Below, piece after piece: positions 18,827-28,283 of a stretch of DNA of 64,000 nt. Positions within the stretch are counted from its first letter, which is position 1. Each line of letters begins with the position of its first letter. The notes under the pieces are model-generated. The model saw only the letters and a list, made by a program, of their open reading frames with translations, ran no database searches and was not told where the DNA came from. The position numbers and the translations under genes are program-made. Origin of the DNA: Marinobacter nitratireducens (GTDB lineage: Bacteria > Pseudomonadota > Gammaproteobacteria > Pseudomonadales > Oleiphilaceae). The stretch is taken from assembly GCF_000708045.1 (NCBI RefSeq), contig NZ_ANIE01000009.1, positions 496,001 through 560,000 of the forward strand, in the 5' to 3' direction.

Positions 18827-19249
18827 ATGGGTAAACTCAAGAGCTATCAGGAACAGATTCAGGACATCGTCGAGAAGGGTATCAACGCTGCAGAAGAGCA
18901 GCAGAAGAAGCTGTCTGCCAAGCCTTTCGAGTACGCAGAAAAGCTGGAGAGCGAAGTGCGTGAATACAGCGTCAAGACTCTGCGCGACCGTTACAACGGA
19001 TACAGCGATAACCTTTTCGAGCAGCTGCGCAGCCTGAACAGCCGTTTTGGCAACTTTGCTGCCGAGCTGGTAGCAAAGCTGGAGAAGGAAGCTGCTGAAG
19101 GCGCGGACGCCGTATCGGAAGCTGCTGAAGAAGTTTCTGAAGCCGCTCAGACTGCCAAGAAGTCTGTTGCTGCGAAGAAGCCGGCTGCTCGCAAGGCGCC
19201 TGCCCGTAAGAGCACAGCTGCGGCGAAGAAGACAACGGCATCAGCCTGA
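18827..19249 (+). CDS. Phasin-like protein with Lys/Ala-rich tail
   Basis: A 140-residue protein. Residues 1-90 are an amphipathic helical region typical of polyhydroxyalkanoate-granule phasins (KLKSYQEQIQDIVEKGINAA, YNGYSDNLFEQLRSLNSRFG). An acidic, Ala-rich stretch (EAAEGADAVSEAAEEVSEAA) leads to a basic tail with repeated AAKK/ARK units (about 112-140), like the DNA-binding tail of PhaF or histone H1-like AlgP. Such a layout would tie storage granules to the nucleoid. AAGGAG at 18814-18819 supports the start. No PHA synthase is nearby; wax-ester or PHA storage is an inference. Confidence 0.8.
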   Translation: MGKLKSYQEQIQDIVEKGINAAEEQQKKLSAKPFEYAEKLESEVREYSVKTLRDRYNGYSDNLFEQLRSLNSRFGNFAAELVAKLEKEAAEGADAVSEAAEEVSEAAQTAKKSVAAKKPAARKAPARKSTAAAKKTTASA

Positions 19250-19267
19250 GTCGGGTGAGCGGGCACC

Positions 19268-19320
19268 GACTAAGGCGCTCGCTTAGTCAAAAAAAGGAGG
19301 CCAGCTGGCCTCCTTTTTTT
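19268..19320 (+). terminator. Tandem hairpins and intrinsic terminator of the phasin gene
   Basis: First a 7-bp stem GACTAAG (19268-19274) / CTTAGTC (19282-19288), then a strong GGAGGCCAGCTGGCCTCC hairpin flanked by seven A and seven T (19289-19320). The A- and T-runs make the second hairpin able to end transcription from both strands, serving also the convergent DUF4124 gene. Confidence 0.9.
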
Positions 19321-19349
19321 GTGTTTGTGTCTATCTGTTTGCGGCAGCC

Positions 19350-20009
19350 CTAGTCGCCTGGCGCTTCTGCTGTCTGGGGGTTCAGAGGGAGTGTCCGGCT
19401 CTCTCCGGTTATCTCTTCCAGGCGTTTGATATCGTGGACGAAGCCCTCTTTCAGTGCCTCGATATCCTGACTCTGGGCACGGATTTCTTCTTCTATGTCG
19501 CGAATTTGTGATTCCAGTCGCCGTATTTTATTGAGGCTGGCTTCCGGGATCTTGCGGCCGGCCCGCTCCATATCGGCAGCTCGGCTTTGCTCATTATCCA
19601 GTTGGCTGGAAATGACCGATATGTTGCCGCGTTTGAGCTGGATCAGGCTCTCGAGCTCGCCGATTTTTCGATGCATGGCCTGGACGGCCTCATCGGGATG
19701 GCTGAAACGCTTCAGTAGCAGGCGATCGTTCTCCCGTTGGGTTTCCAGCTCTTTCTGGCGCTGCTTTTCTGCTTCTCTTGCGGCGATTTCTTCCTTGGTG
19801 GGTGCCGGGGCGATTGTGTCGACCACGCGGCCGTTGGGGCCCAGGATCTCATATCCACGCTTGGTGGCTTCCTGGGGGATGGTGTTGCTAATAACCAGGC
19901 GACCGTTTTCGTCCTTATAACGATACATACCCGCATCGGCCGTAGCCACAATGCCAAGAACCAGGGTCATGGCTGAAACGATGGTGCGTGTAGTTGAACG
20001 GTCGGTCAT
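19350..20009 (-). CDS. DUF4124 protein with coiled coil
   Basis: A 219-residue exported protein: signal peptide (IVSAMTLVLGIVATADAG, cleavage about residue 27), then the DUF4124 motif MYRYKDENGRLVISNTIP (28-45), then a long charged coiled coil (about 70-205) with EKQRQKELETQRENDRLLL and RRLESQIRDIEEEIRAQ. The domain is common in envelope proteins of gammaproteobacteria; no activity is known. It begins 3 nt after the pyrE stop and so is probably the second gene of that unit. Confidence 0.8.
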   Translation of the reverse strand: MTDRSTTRTIVSAMTLVLGIVATADAGMYRYKDENGRLVISNTIPQEATKRGYEILGPNGRVVDTIAPAPTKEEIAAREAEKQRQKELETQRENDRLLLKRFSHPDEAVQAMHRKIGELESLIQLKRGNISVISSQLDNEQSRAADMERAGRKIPEASLNKIRRLESQIRDIEEEIRAQSQDIEALKEGFVHDIKRLEEITGESRTLPLNPQTAEAPGD

Positions 20010-20012
20010 TAT

Positions 20013-20651
20013 TCAGACTCCGTAACGATCCCGATAAGCGGCCACACTCGTCGCATGGCCCGAAAAGTCCGGGTTGGCCTTCAGGTAATCCAGCACCTGT
20101 TCCAGGCGGATGATGCTGACCACGGGGATGCCAAATTCCTGCTCGACTTCCTGGATTGCGGACAGCTCTCCGTTGCCTTTCTCCTGCCTGTCGAGGGCGA
20201 TAAGAACCCCCGCAGGTTCTGCGCCGGCTGCGCGGATCAGGTCGATGGATTCGCGAATAGCAGTTCCGGCTGTGATGACATCGTCAATAATCAGGATTTT
20301 GCCTTTTAATGGTGCGCCAACAATGTTGCCGCCCTCTCCATGATCTTTCTTTTCCTTGCGGTTAAAGGCAAATGGTTTGCTGTTACCGTCTGTAGCCAGG
20401 GCCATGGCGGTGACGGTTGCCAGCGGAATGCCCTTATAGGCAGGTCCGAAAATGATGTCATAATTCAGGCCACTGCGTTCAATGGCTGCGGCATAGGCTT
20501 TGCTTAGCTGGAGCAGGTCTTCTCCAGTATTGAATAGCCCGGCATTGAAAAAGTAGGGGCTGGTTCGGCCCGACTTCAAAGTGAATTCGCCAAAGCGAAG
20601 TACGTTCCGGCGGATGGCAAATTCGATGAAATTCTGCTGATAGTCGTGCAT
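20013..20651 (-). CDS. pyrE: Orotate phosphoribosyltransferase
   Basis: Makes orotidine 5'-phosphate from orotate and PRPP in pyrimidine synthesis. The PRPP-binding motif [17 protein letters not shown] (about 119-135), the [11 protein letters not shown] loop and [13 protein letters not shown] flexible loop are all intact. 212 aa, the usual length. Divergent from the crc-like gene, the arrangement also found in Pseudomonas. Confidence 0.97.
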   Translation of the reverse strand: MHDYQQNFIEFAIRRNVLRFGEFTLKSGRTSPYFFNAGLFNTGEDLLQLSKAYAAAIERSGLNYDIIFGPAYKGIPLATVTAMALATDGNSKPFAFNRKEKKDHGEGGNIVGAPLKGKILIIDDVITAGTAIRESIDLIRAAGAEPAGVLIALDRQEKGNGELSAIQEVEQEFGIPVVSIIRLEQVLDYLKANPDFSGHATSVAAYRDRYGV

Positions 20652-20732
20652 GACAAGGCTTCTGGCGGGTGTGGATCTTTAATTAACGCTTAAAACCGGT
20701 ATCATACACACAAACCGAATCAGGGAACACGT

Positions 20733-21539
20733 ATGCGGGTAGTAACAATCAGCGTCAATGGTCTGGCACAGGCCGTCGACAAAGGGTTTTTTGACTGGCT
20801 GGCCGACCAGGATGCCGACGTTGTCTGTGTCCAGGACCACCGCATGCGCGCCTATGAGATCGAGGATTACAACCTGATTCCCGAAGGCTATGAAGCCTAC
20901 TTCATTGATGGTGAGCACAATGAAGACGGCGGGGTCGGTATCTATACCCGTCATTTCCCCAAGGCGATCATGTACGGTTTTGCCAACGAGCAGGCTGATC
21001 GCGAAGGGCGTTTCATTCAGGCCGATTTTGACAAGGTGTCGGTCGCTTGCGTTCTGGCCCCCTGCGCCCTTGGGCGCGAGGAAGAGGTGACAGGTGAGGA
21101 TGATCTCACCGTGCTGGACCACAAAGATGAGTTCATGGACGGCTTTGGGTTGCATATGCAGAAAACCCTGCGCAAGCGTCGCCAGTTTATTTTCTGCGCC
21201 AACCTCCAGACAGCGCACCATGTAACGGATGCGAGTCCGCTGTATCACAAGTCCGATTTCTCGGGTTTCCTTCCTCACGAGCGGGCCTGGCTGGATCGTC
21301 TGTTTGATGAGATGGGCTGTATTGATGCCTTCCGCGAGATCAACAAGCAGAGCAATCAGTTTACCTGGTGGCCTGAGCAGGCGGGTGGTGCTCGCCGGAA
21401 TGCGGGTATTCGCGTGGACTACCAGCTGTTGACGCCGGGGATTCGCAAAACCATTGAGGATGGCTGGATCGATGATTCGGTGCGGTTTTCGGACCATGCG
21501 CCGGTGATCATGGACTACGACATCGAGATTGGTTTTTAA
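20733..21539 (+). CDS. crc: Crc-like catabolite repression control protein (ExoIII-fold pseudoenzyme)
   Basis: Endonuclease/exonuclease/phosphatase-fold protein, 268 aa, that I assign to Crc rather than to exonuclease III. Against E. coli ExoIII, Asn7 is Ser7 (VVTISVNGL), Glu34 is Asp35 (CVQDHR), and the GDMN motif is replaced by ANLQ in FIFCANLQT, while the terminal SDHAP and the GIRVDY Asp remain. Crc-specific stretches are kept: EGRFIQADFDKVSVA, HERAWLDRLF, QFTWWPEQ, RVDYQLLTPGIRK. In Pseudomonas Crc joins Hfq on A-rich motifs of target messages and blocks translation. Position between pyrE and rph is the Pseudomonas one. Confidence 0.85.
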   Translation: MRVVTISVNGLAQAVDKGFFDWLADQDADVVCVQDHRMRAYEIEDYNLIPEGYEAYFIDGEHNEDGGVGIYTRHFPKAIMYGFANEQADREGRFIQADFDKVSVACVLAPCALGREEEVTGEDDLTVLDHKDEFMDGFGLHMQKTLRKRRQFIFCANLQTAHHVTDASPLYHKSDFSGFLPHERAWLDRLFDEMGCIDAFREINKQSNQFTWWPEQAGGARRNAGIRVDYQLLTPGIRKTIEDGWIDDSVRFSDHAPVIMDYDIEIGF

Positions 21540-21566
21540 GGATTTGGGATTTGGGGGAGGTCGCCA

Positions 21567-21664
21567 TTGCGGCACCAATCCCCCAGAACCGCTGCAAGTA
21601 CATCCGTGTACGCTTGTTTCCGGCCATCCATGGCCTTCAACATTCTGGGGGATTGGTGCCGCAA
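21567..21664. repeat. Nested inverted-repeat element between crc and rph
   Basis: Outer arms of 22 bases (21567-21588 and 21643-21664) are perfect complements. Between them lie two smaller hairpins: GTACATCCGTGTAC (21598-21611) and GGCCATCCATGGCC (21622-21635). The element fills most of the 144-base gap between the convergent crc and rph genes and could act as a double-sided terminator, but the internal design with CATCC loops resembles a dispersed palindromic repeat. Copies elsewhere in the genome cannot be seen here. Confidence 0.75.
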
Positions 21665-21683
21665 CGGCTCCCCAAGCCCTGAT

Positions 21684-22400
21684 TTATCCTGCTAAAGCTT
21701 CTTTCTGAATTTCAAACAGCTTCTCAATTCCCTGCTTGGCCAGATCCAGCATGCTGTCCAGTTCGGTCTTTTCGAACGGTGCGCCTTCAGCGGTGCCCTG
21801 GATTTCGATAAAGCCGCCCTGGTCAGTCATGATGACGTTCATGTCGGTTTCGGCTTCGGAGTCTTCCGGGTAGTCCAGATCAGCCACTGGCGTGCCTTTG
21901 TAAACGCCAACCGAGAGGGCGGCGACCATTTGCTTCAACGGGCTCTTCTTGATCCGTTTTTCGGCCACCAGGTAATTCAGTGCGTCCACCAGGGCAACGC
22001 AGCCGCCGGTGATAGCTGCAGTGCGGGTACCGCCGTCGGCCTGGATGACGTCGCAGTCGATGGTGATGGTGTGTTCGCCCAGAGCTTCCAGATCAACGGC
22101 TGCGCGCAGTGAGCGGCCAATCAGTCGCTGAATCTCAACGGTGCGTCCGCCTTGTTTTCCGCGAGCGGCTTCGCGGCCCATGCGGCTGCCGGTGGAGCGG
22201 GGGAGCATGCCGTATTCGGCGGTGATCCAGCCGCGCCCTTCACCGCGCAGGAACGGCGGGACTTTGTTTTCGACGGAGGCGGTGCAGATCACTTTGGTGT
22301 CGCCGAACTCCACGAGGACGGAGCCTTCGGCGTGGCGGGTGTAATTCCGGGTGATTCGAACGTCTCTTGGTTGTTCAGGCGTTCTGCCGCTGGGTCGCAT
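21684..22400 (-). CDS. rph: Ribonuclease PH
   Basis: Phosphorolytic 3'-5' exoribonuclease that trims tRNA precursors. ATG at 22400 gives [20 protein letters not shown], the standard N-terminus, and a 238-aa protein; an upstream extension to 22481 is not conserved. The [19 protein letters not shown] block and [10 protein letters not shown] phosphate site are intact, and the C-terminus ([24 protein letters not shown]) is full length, unlike the frameshifted E. coli K-12 gene. It is divergent from yicC. Confidence 0.97.
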   Translation of the reverse strand: MRPSGRTPEQPRDVRITRNYTRHAEGSVLVEFGDTKVICTASVENKVPPFLRGEGRGWITAEYGMLPRSTGSRMGREAARGKQGGRTVEIQRLIGRSLRAAVDLEALGEHTITIDCDVIQADGGTRTAAITGGCVALVDALNYLVAEKRIKKSPLKQMVAALSVGVYKGTPVADLDYPEDSEAETDMNVIMTDQGGFIEIQGTAEGAPFEKTELDSMLDLAKQGIEKLFEIQKEALAG

Positions 22401-22596
22401 AATGATTCCTGCTTTCTGTGATGAGTGTCCGAAGCCTGGGCTTCGGTTTCTGGTGATGTGAAAAGTCGGTGAGTATAACATGCCAATCCCTCCCGGTACG
22501 GCTAGGCCTTTTGTCCAGTTCGCCGGGCATTGTCAGAGCCTGATACACTCTGAGACTACAGTGGTATAACCCTCATTGATCAGGACCGGAGATATC

Positions 22597-23463
22597 ATGA
22601 TCCGAAGTATGACTGCGTTTGCAAGGAAGGATGTCCAGGGCGACTGGGGAACGCTTACATGCGAGATCCGCACGGTAAATCATCGGTACCTGGAACCGTC
22701 GTTTCGTTTGCCGGAGGCGCTGCGAGAGCTGGAAAACGGTTTTCGGGAGGAGCTGCGCAAGCAGCTGAAGCGCGGCAAGGTGGATATCTCCATGCGTCTC
22801 CAGTCTGTGGACAAGGCGTCCCAGAGTTTTGAGATCAACGATGAGATGGCAAAGGCCGTCAACGAGGCTGCTAATCACATCAATCGCATGCTCGATAATC
22901 CAGCACACCTCAGTGCGCTCGATATCATGCGCTGGCCCGGCGTGCTGTCGGTGCCTGAGCAGGATTTTGGGCCCGCCAAGGCGGCGGCTGACGCGCTGTT
23001 CAAAGATACGGTGGCGGAGCTTGTGACTGTCCGCGAACGTGAGGGGGAGAGACTGCGACCGCTGTTTGAGGAGCGTCTGACGGGGATGGCCGAGTTGGTC
23101 GCTCAGGTTCGTGAAGCGATGCCGGAGCTGCTTCAACTCCAGGAGAAAACGCTCAGGGAGCGTTTTGAGAAGGCGCGAGTGGAGCTCGACCCGGAGCGCG
23201 TGTCCCAGGAAATGGTCATGGTTGCTCAGAAAAGTGATGTGGCAGAGGAACTGGACCGTCTGGATGCCCACATCAGTGAGGTGTCGGATACCCTGGCAGG
23301 CGATGGCGCGATTGGCCGGCGTCTGGATTTCCTGATGCAAGAGCTGAATCGGGAAGCCAATACCCTGAGCAGCAAGAGTATTGATTCCCGGGTGACGCGG
23401 GCTGCTGTCGATCTGAAGGTTCTGATCGAGCAGATGCGCGAGCAGGTGCAGAATCTTGAGTGA
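22597..23463 (+). CDS. yicC: YicC family endoribonuclease-like protein
   Basis: A 288-residue protein starting MIRSMTAFARK, the family's invariant beginning (ATG 22597 with GGACCGGAG upstream). The C-terminal DUF1732 region ends GRRLDFLMQELNREANTLSSKS, also invariant. YicC proteins have been described as endoribonucleases that act on small RNAs in E. coli; the role here is inferred. The order rph-yicC-gmk-rpoZ-spoT is widespread in gammaproteobacteria. Confidence 0.93.
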   Translation: MIRSMTAFARKDVQGDWGTLTCEIRTVNHRYLEPSFRLPEALRELENGFREELRKQLKRGKVDISMRLQSVDKASQSFEINDEMAKAVNEAANHINRMLDNPAHLSALDIMRWPGVLSVPEQDFGPAKAAADALFKDTVAELVTVREREGERLRPLFEERLTGMAELVAQVREAMPELLQLQEKTLRERFEKARVELDPERVSQEMVMVAQKSDVAEELDRLDAHISEVSDTLAGDGAIGRRLDFLMQELNREANTLSSKSIDSRVTRAAVDLKVLIEQMREQVQNLE

Positions 23464-23514
23464 TTGCCTGGCCGGCATTGGTCAGGGTGCGGGGATATCG
23501 CAAACTCCGTATAA

Positions 23515-24204
<690 letters not shown>

Positions 24205-24288
24205 CGCACGTTTCCTGTATACAAATTGAGCCGGCCTTAGTAAACTACGCGGTCTGCTGAATCAGTCATTTTTATTTTCGGGGAAGTT

Positions 24289-24501
24289 ATGGCACGAGTT
24301 ACCGTTGAAGATTGCCTGGAGAACGTTGATAACCGCTTCCAGCTAGTGATGCTGGCTACCAAGCGCGCTCGCCACATTGCCACCAAGGGCGCGGAGCCAA
24401 TGCTGCCAGAAGAAAACGACAAGCCGACGGTTATCGCTCTGCGCGAAATTGCCGAGGGCAAAGTCAGCCGTGATCTTCTGAATGAAGAAGACGAGGATTG
24501 A
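24289..24501 (+). CDS. rpoZ: RNA polymerase omega subunit (short form)
   Basis: [28 protein letters not shown] is the conserved omega N-terminus that clamps the beta' subunit, followed by [16 protein letters not shown]. At 70 aa it lacks about 17-20 C-terminal residues present in E. coli and Pseudomonas omega, ending in the acidic NEEDED. The truncated part is the poorly conserved tail, so assembly should be unaffected. Omega contributes to one ppGpp-binding site on RNA polymerase, in keeping with spoT next door. Confidence 0.95.
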   Translation: MARVTVEDCLENVDNRFQLVMLATKRARHIATKGAEPMLPEENDKPTVIALREIAEGKVSRDLLNEEDED

Positions 24502-24604
24502 TCGTCAGTCGGGTTATACCTATGCCTGAGTGACAAGCATTGAATTCTGTCCCCGCGGTTTTATAGTGTATCTATAGAACGTTGCTGGAAGGACTGAGGA
24601 AGGA

Positions 24605-24631
24605 CCCGAATGCGAGCATTCGGGTTTTTTT
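24605..24631 (+). terminator. Intrinsic terminator between rpoZ and spoT
   Basis: CCCGAATG-CGAG-CATTCGGG (24605-24624) followed by seven T. It suggests that much transcription from gmk-rpoZ ends here and spoT is expressed through readthrough or its own promoter. Confidence 0.9.
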
Positions 24632-24663
24632 GTCCCTGATTTTTGTTGATATGTGGAGGCGCG

Positions 24664-26805
24664 GTGTCAGTAGAGGCTTCGGTTGAAGGTCTGGCGAAGG
24701 AGCTAAGTACCTATCTGGATACCAATCGCATCAATCAGGTGCGAAGGGCCTACTATTATGCCGAGCAGGCCCACGAAGGGCAGATGCGTAAAAGTGGCGA
24801 CCGCTACATTACCCATCCCCTGGCGGTGGCGGGGATTCTTGCTGAGCTGAGGCTGGATCACCAGAGCCTGATGGCGGCCATGCTTCACGATGTGATTGAA
24901 GACACGGGTATCCCCAAGGATGCCCTCGCCGAACAGTTTGGCGACGACGTAGCCGAACTTGTCGATGGCGTCAGTAAACTCACCCAGATCGAATTCCGCT
25001 CCAGAGCGGAGGCACAGGCTGAAAACTTCCAGAAGATGACCCTGGCGATGGCCCGAGATATCCGTGTCATTCTGGTAAAACTGGCGGACCGCCTTCACAA
25101 CATGCGAACGCTCGGTCCCATGCCCTATGAGAAGCGCCAGCGAATCGCGACCGAAACCCTTGATATCTATGCCCCCATTGCCAACCGCCTGGGCATGCAC
25201 TCGATTTGTACCGAACTGGAAGATCTTGGGTTCTCGTCGCTGTTCCCGATGCGCTCGAAGTACATTTCCAAGGCGGTAGACAAGCTACGCGGAAGCCACC
25301 GTGAAATCATCGAAGAAATTCGGGGCAAGTTGCAGGAAAAGCTGGAGGAGCGGGGGCTGCCAGGTCGAATTCTTGGCCGGGAGAAACACCTGAACAGCAT
25401 CTACAATAAGATGAAGTTCAAGCAGAAATCCTTCCATGAAATCATGGATGTCTACGCCTTCCGGATCATTACCGACACCGAAGATGACTGCTACCGCATC
25501 CTTGGGGCGGTTCACAGTCTCTACAAGCCGCTCCCCGGCCGGTTCAAAGACTACATCGCCATGCCTAAGGCGAACGGTTATCAGTCCCTGCATACCACGC
25601 TGTTTGGCATGCACGTCAATATCGAGATCCAGATCCGTACGGAAGAGATGGAGCATATCGCCAACAACGGTATTGCTGCCCATTGGATGTACAAGAACGA
25701 GCCCAGCAGCGTGACCTCGGCCAATCAGGCAAGGGTGGATCGCTGGGTGAAGGGGCTGATGGAAATGCGGGAGCGCGCCGATGATTCGCTGGAATTCATT
25801 GAGCACGTGAAGGTGGACCTGTTCCCGGATGAGATCTACGTATTCACGCCCAAAGGCAAGATCATGGAGTTGCCCAGCGGGGCGACCCCGGTTGATTTTG
25901 CCTACGCCATTCATACCGATATTGGTAATGCGACAGTTGCCTGTCGTATCAACCGTAACCTCGGATCGCTGAGTCAGCCCCTGCAGAGCGGTCAGACGGT
26001 TGAAATCATCACGGCACCGGGCGCCCGACCCAATCCGGCGTGGCTGAGTTTCGTGGTGACAGGCAAGGCACGGAGCAGTATCCGCCACGTGCTCAAAGGC
26101 CAGAAGCGAACCGAGTCTCTCGAGCTCGGCAAAACGCTGCTTAAGAAATCCCTTAAGGGCTTTGGTGCCCGCCTTGCCGACATCGGCGAAGCCCAGATCG
26201 AGGCTGTGGTCAATCACAATCAGGTTGGCAGCCTGGATGAGCTGATCAGCGACATTGGCCTGGGTAATCGCATGGCCTATCTTGTGGCGCGGCAGTTGCT
26301 AAGCGGTGCTGAAGTTCAGAGCGAGCCTGAGACCATTCGCGATATGCGTGGTGGTGATGGCAGCCCGGTTACCATTCGAGGTACCGAGGGACTGCTGGTG
26401 CGGTTTGCGAGCTGCTGTAAGCCGATCCCCGGTGATCCGGTTGTCGGTGTCATGGACTCCGGCAATGGCATGGTGATTCATTCCGATTCCTGTGTCCGGT
26501 TGCCGGAAGATGACGAAGGGCGGGCTCGCCTGACCCATCTCAAATGGGCGAAGGACATTACTGATGAGTTCTCGGTGGAGCTGCGTGTCGAACTTGAGCG
26601 GCAGCGTGGTGTGATTGCCGAGGTGGCCAATGCTGTGGCCATGGCGGACGGCAACATCGAACGTATTAACGTCGAGGACCAGAACGCCAAGTTCGGCGTG
26701 GTCAGCCTTGTCCTGCATGTGAATGGGCGCCGACACCTTGCCCGGGTCATGCGCCGAATCCGGAACATCAAGGCGGTCACCTATATTGGTCGGGTGCGCA
26801 GTTGA
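24664..26805 (+). CDS. spoT: Bifunctional (p)ppGpp synthetase/hydrolase SpoT
   Basis: Controls the alarmone (p)ppGpp. Domains in order: HD hydrolase with THPLAVA and the intact HDVIED motif (His75, Asp76), so hydrolysis should work; synthetase domain with YDKMKFKQK-like and YQSLHTTLFG motifs (about 230-340); TGS domain starting VYVFTPKG-type strand (about 395-450); helical and zinc-finger region with CCKPIPGD; C-terminal ACT domain (about 640-713). I chose GTG at 24664 because GGAGG lies 4 nt before it (24655-24659); an upstream TTG has no ribosome site. 713 aa, close to E. coli SpoT (702). DksA, its partner on RNA polymerase, is also in this window. Confidence 0.97.
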   Translation: MSVEASVEGLAKELSTYLDTNRINQVRRAYYYAEQAHEGQMRKSGDRYITHPLAVAGILAELRLDHQSLMAAMLHDVIEDTGIPKDALAEQFGDDVAELVDGVSKLTQIEFRSRAEAQAENFQKMTLAMARDIRVILVKLADRLHNMRTLGPMPYEKRQRIATETLDIYAPIANRLGMHSICTELEDLGFSSLFPMRSKYISKAVDKLRGSHREIIEEIRGKLQEKLEERGLPGRILGREKHLNSIYNKMKFKQKSFHEIMDVYAFRIITDTEDDCYRILGAVHSLYKPLPGRFKDYIAMPKANGYQSLHTTLFGMHVNIEIQIRTEEMEHIANNGIAAHWMYKNEPSSVTSANQARVDRWVKGLMEMRERADDSLEFIEHVKVDLFPDEIYVFTPKGKIMELPSGATPVDFAYAIHTDIGNATVACRINRNLGSLSQPLQSGQTVEIITAPGARPNPAWLSFVVTGKARSSIRHVLKGQKRTESLELGKTLLKKSLKGFGARLADIGEAQIEAVVNHNQVGSLDELISDIGLGNRMAYLVARQLLSGAEVQSEPETIRDMRGGDGSPVTIRGTEGLLVRFASCCKPIPGDPVVGVMDSGNGMVIHSDSCVRLPEDDEGRARLTHLKWAKDITDEFSVELRVELERQRGVIAEVANAVAMADGNIERINVEDQNAKFGVVSLVLHVNGRRHLARVMRRIRNIKAVTYIGRVRS

Positions 26806-26881
26806 TCGACCATTGACTGGTTGACAATGGTGGCGCCTAAGGTTGACGATTGGCGTTTTGGAACAGAGGAAATTCCGGAAC

Positions 26882-27268
26882 ATGACCAACAAGTCCGTTA
26901 TCCAGACTGAAAACGCTCCCCAGGCCATCGGTACCTACTCACAGGCTGTGAAGGCTGGTGATACTGTTTATCTGTCCGGCCAGATTCCGCTGGTGCCGGA
27001 GACCATGGAAGTGGTTGCGGGAGATTTCTCCGCCAAGACCCGTCAGGTGTTCGAGAATCTCAAGGCAGTCTGCGAGGCTGCAGGTGGTGAGCTCAAGGAT
27101 ATCGTCAAGCTGAACATCTACATGACGGATCTGGCCAACTTTGCCACCGTCAACGAGATCATGGCAACTTACTTCCAGGAGCCGTATCCTGCCCGGGCTG
27201 CGGTCGGTGTGGCGGCGCTCCCCAAAGGGGTCCCCATCGAAATGGAAGCGGTTATGGTGCTCAGCTGA
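26882..27268 (+). CDS. ridA: RidA family enamine/imine deaminase
   Basis: Hydrolyses reactive 2-aminoacrylate and related imines, protecting PLP enzymes. The 128-residue protein has the family marks [22 protein letters not shown], the [12 protein letters not shown] helix and [21 protein letters not shown] with the catalytic Arg. ATG at 26882 with AGAGGA upstream; the open frame extends 13 codons further without conservation. It is the usual gene after spoT. Confidence 0.95.
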   Translation: MTNKSVIQTENAPQAIGTYSQAVKAGDTVYLSGQIPLVPETMEVVAGDFSAKTRQVFENLKAVCEAAGGELKDIVKLNIYMTDLANFATVNEIMATYFQEPYPARAAVGVAALPKGVPIEMEAVMVLS

Positions 27269-27296
27269 GTCTGCACACATCTGCTCTATCGAGAAT

Positions 27297-27323
27297 AAAA
27301 AGGCGACCTGAGGTCGCCTTTTT
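27297..27323. terminator. Bidirectional intrinsic terminator, ridA / epimerase gene
   Basis: AAAAAGGCGACC-TGA-GGTCGCCTTTTT, a 12-base perfect arm with five A on one side and five T on the other. It ends ridA on plus and the convergent 27327-28202 gene on minus. Confidence 0.92.
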
Positions 27324-27326
27324 GCG

Positions 27327-28202
27327 TTACTGCTGCCCTGTTTCATCAATCATGGCCCGGTAACCTGAGCGGAAGTCCGGATATCGGAACGTGAAGCCGC
27401 TATCGAGAAGCCGCTGGTTGCAGCAACGCTTGCTGCCTGCGCGGCCACCGGTACGGGCACCTTCCACCGGCGATGCGCAGGGAATTTGCTCGCGGACCCA
27501 GTTGACCACGTCGTCAAGCCGCACCGGTTCACAATCAGTACCGATATAACAATCCGCCAGAGTGTCCCCCTCAAGTGCACGCGTGGCCAGGTGGTGTACT
27601 GCGGCCGCAGCGTCTTCCTCGTGGATGCGGTTGCTGTAGGGGGCTGGTGAATGCGGATTCATCCGGCCCTCGATGACCTCTTGCAGGAACCGCCGCCGGG
27701 ATGGCCCGTAAATGCCACTGAAGCGAATAACGGTTGCCGGGAACTGGCTGTTAAGAGCCAGGGTTTCTCCGGCCAGAATCTGCTCGCCGCTAAAGCGCGC
27801 CGGTTGGGTGGGGCTGCTCTCGTTCACCCAGCTGTCATCGTCCTGCGAGTAAACGCCGGTGCTGCTGATGAAGATCAGACGCTTTACAGGTTGTCCGCTG
27901 AGTGCCGCCAGTAAGTTCTTGAGGCCACGAACGTAAGCGTCGTGGTAACCCTGATCATCGTAGCGTGAGGGCGTCAGGCAATAAATCACGATATCAAGGT
28001 CGTCAGGCAGGCTATCTGTCAGCGATGCTGGATCTGTCAGGTCTGCAGATACGGGCCTGATGTCATCGGCAAGCAGGTTGGTCCGGCGGCGAAGCCCGAA
28101 GACGGTAGCGTCGGCTGTCAGGAGGCTGGCGATTGCGCCTCCCAGTTTTCCGCATCCGGCAACCAGTACCCGGGCCCTGTCTTTGCTATCAGTCATTGCC
28201 AT
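27327..28202 (-). CDS. NAD-dependent epimerase/dehydratase-like protein (YeeZ type)
   Basis: Extended short-chain dehydrogenase fold. The nucleotide site VAGCGKLGGAIASLL (about 14-28) has GxGxxG spacing; VIYCLTPSRYDDQGYHDAYVRGLKNLL and FISSTGVYSQDD supply the Ser/Tyr active-site area, and IRFSGIYGPSR is typical of the YeeZ branch (COG0451). Substrate unknown. ATG at 28202 or 28196 are both possible; AAGGA lies upstream. It is divergent from oxyR. Confidence 0.8.
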   Translation of the reverse strand: MAMTDSKDRARVLVAGCGKLGGAIASLLTADATVFGLRRRTNLLADDIRPVSADLTDPASLTDSLPDDLDIVIYCLTPSRYDDQGYHDAYVRGLKNLLAALSGQPVKRLIFISSTGVYSQDDDSWVNESSPTQPARFSGEQILAGETLALNSQFPATVIRFSGIYGPSRRRFLQEVIEGRMNPHSPAPYSNRIHEEDAAAAVHHLATRALEGDTLADCYIGTDCEPVRLDDVVNWVREQIPCASPVEGARTGGRAGSKRCCNQRLLDSGFTFRYPDFRSGYRAMIDETGQQ

Positions 28203-28283
28203 AGACAATATCAATCCTTATCCTTTACCTCATAAATTAGTGATACTTCGACCGATACGATACCTACCTGACCGGAGCTCACC

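Noticed and set aside
20733..21539. Assignment of this gene as exonuclease III
   Set aside because: Several catalytic residues are replaced and Crc-specific stretches plus the pyrE/rph context favour Crc.
20679..21578. 299-codon minus-strand frame over crc
   Set aside because: Shadow of crc; its sequence has no recognisable domain and the plus strand has the conserved protein.
25285..26217. 310-codon minus-strand frame over spoT
   Set aside because: Antisense shadow caused by GC-biased codon use; spoT is intact on plus.
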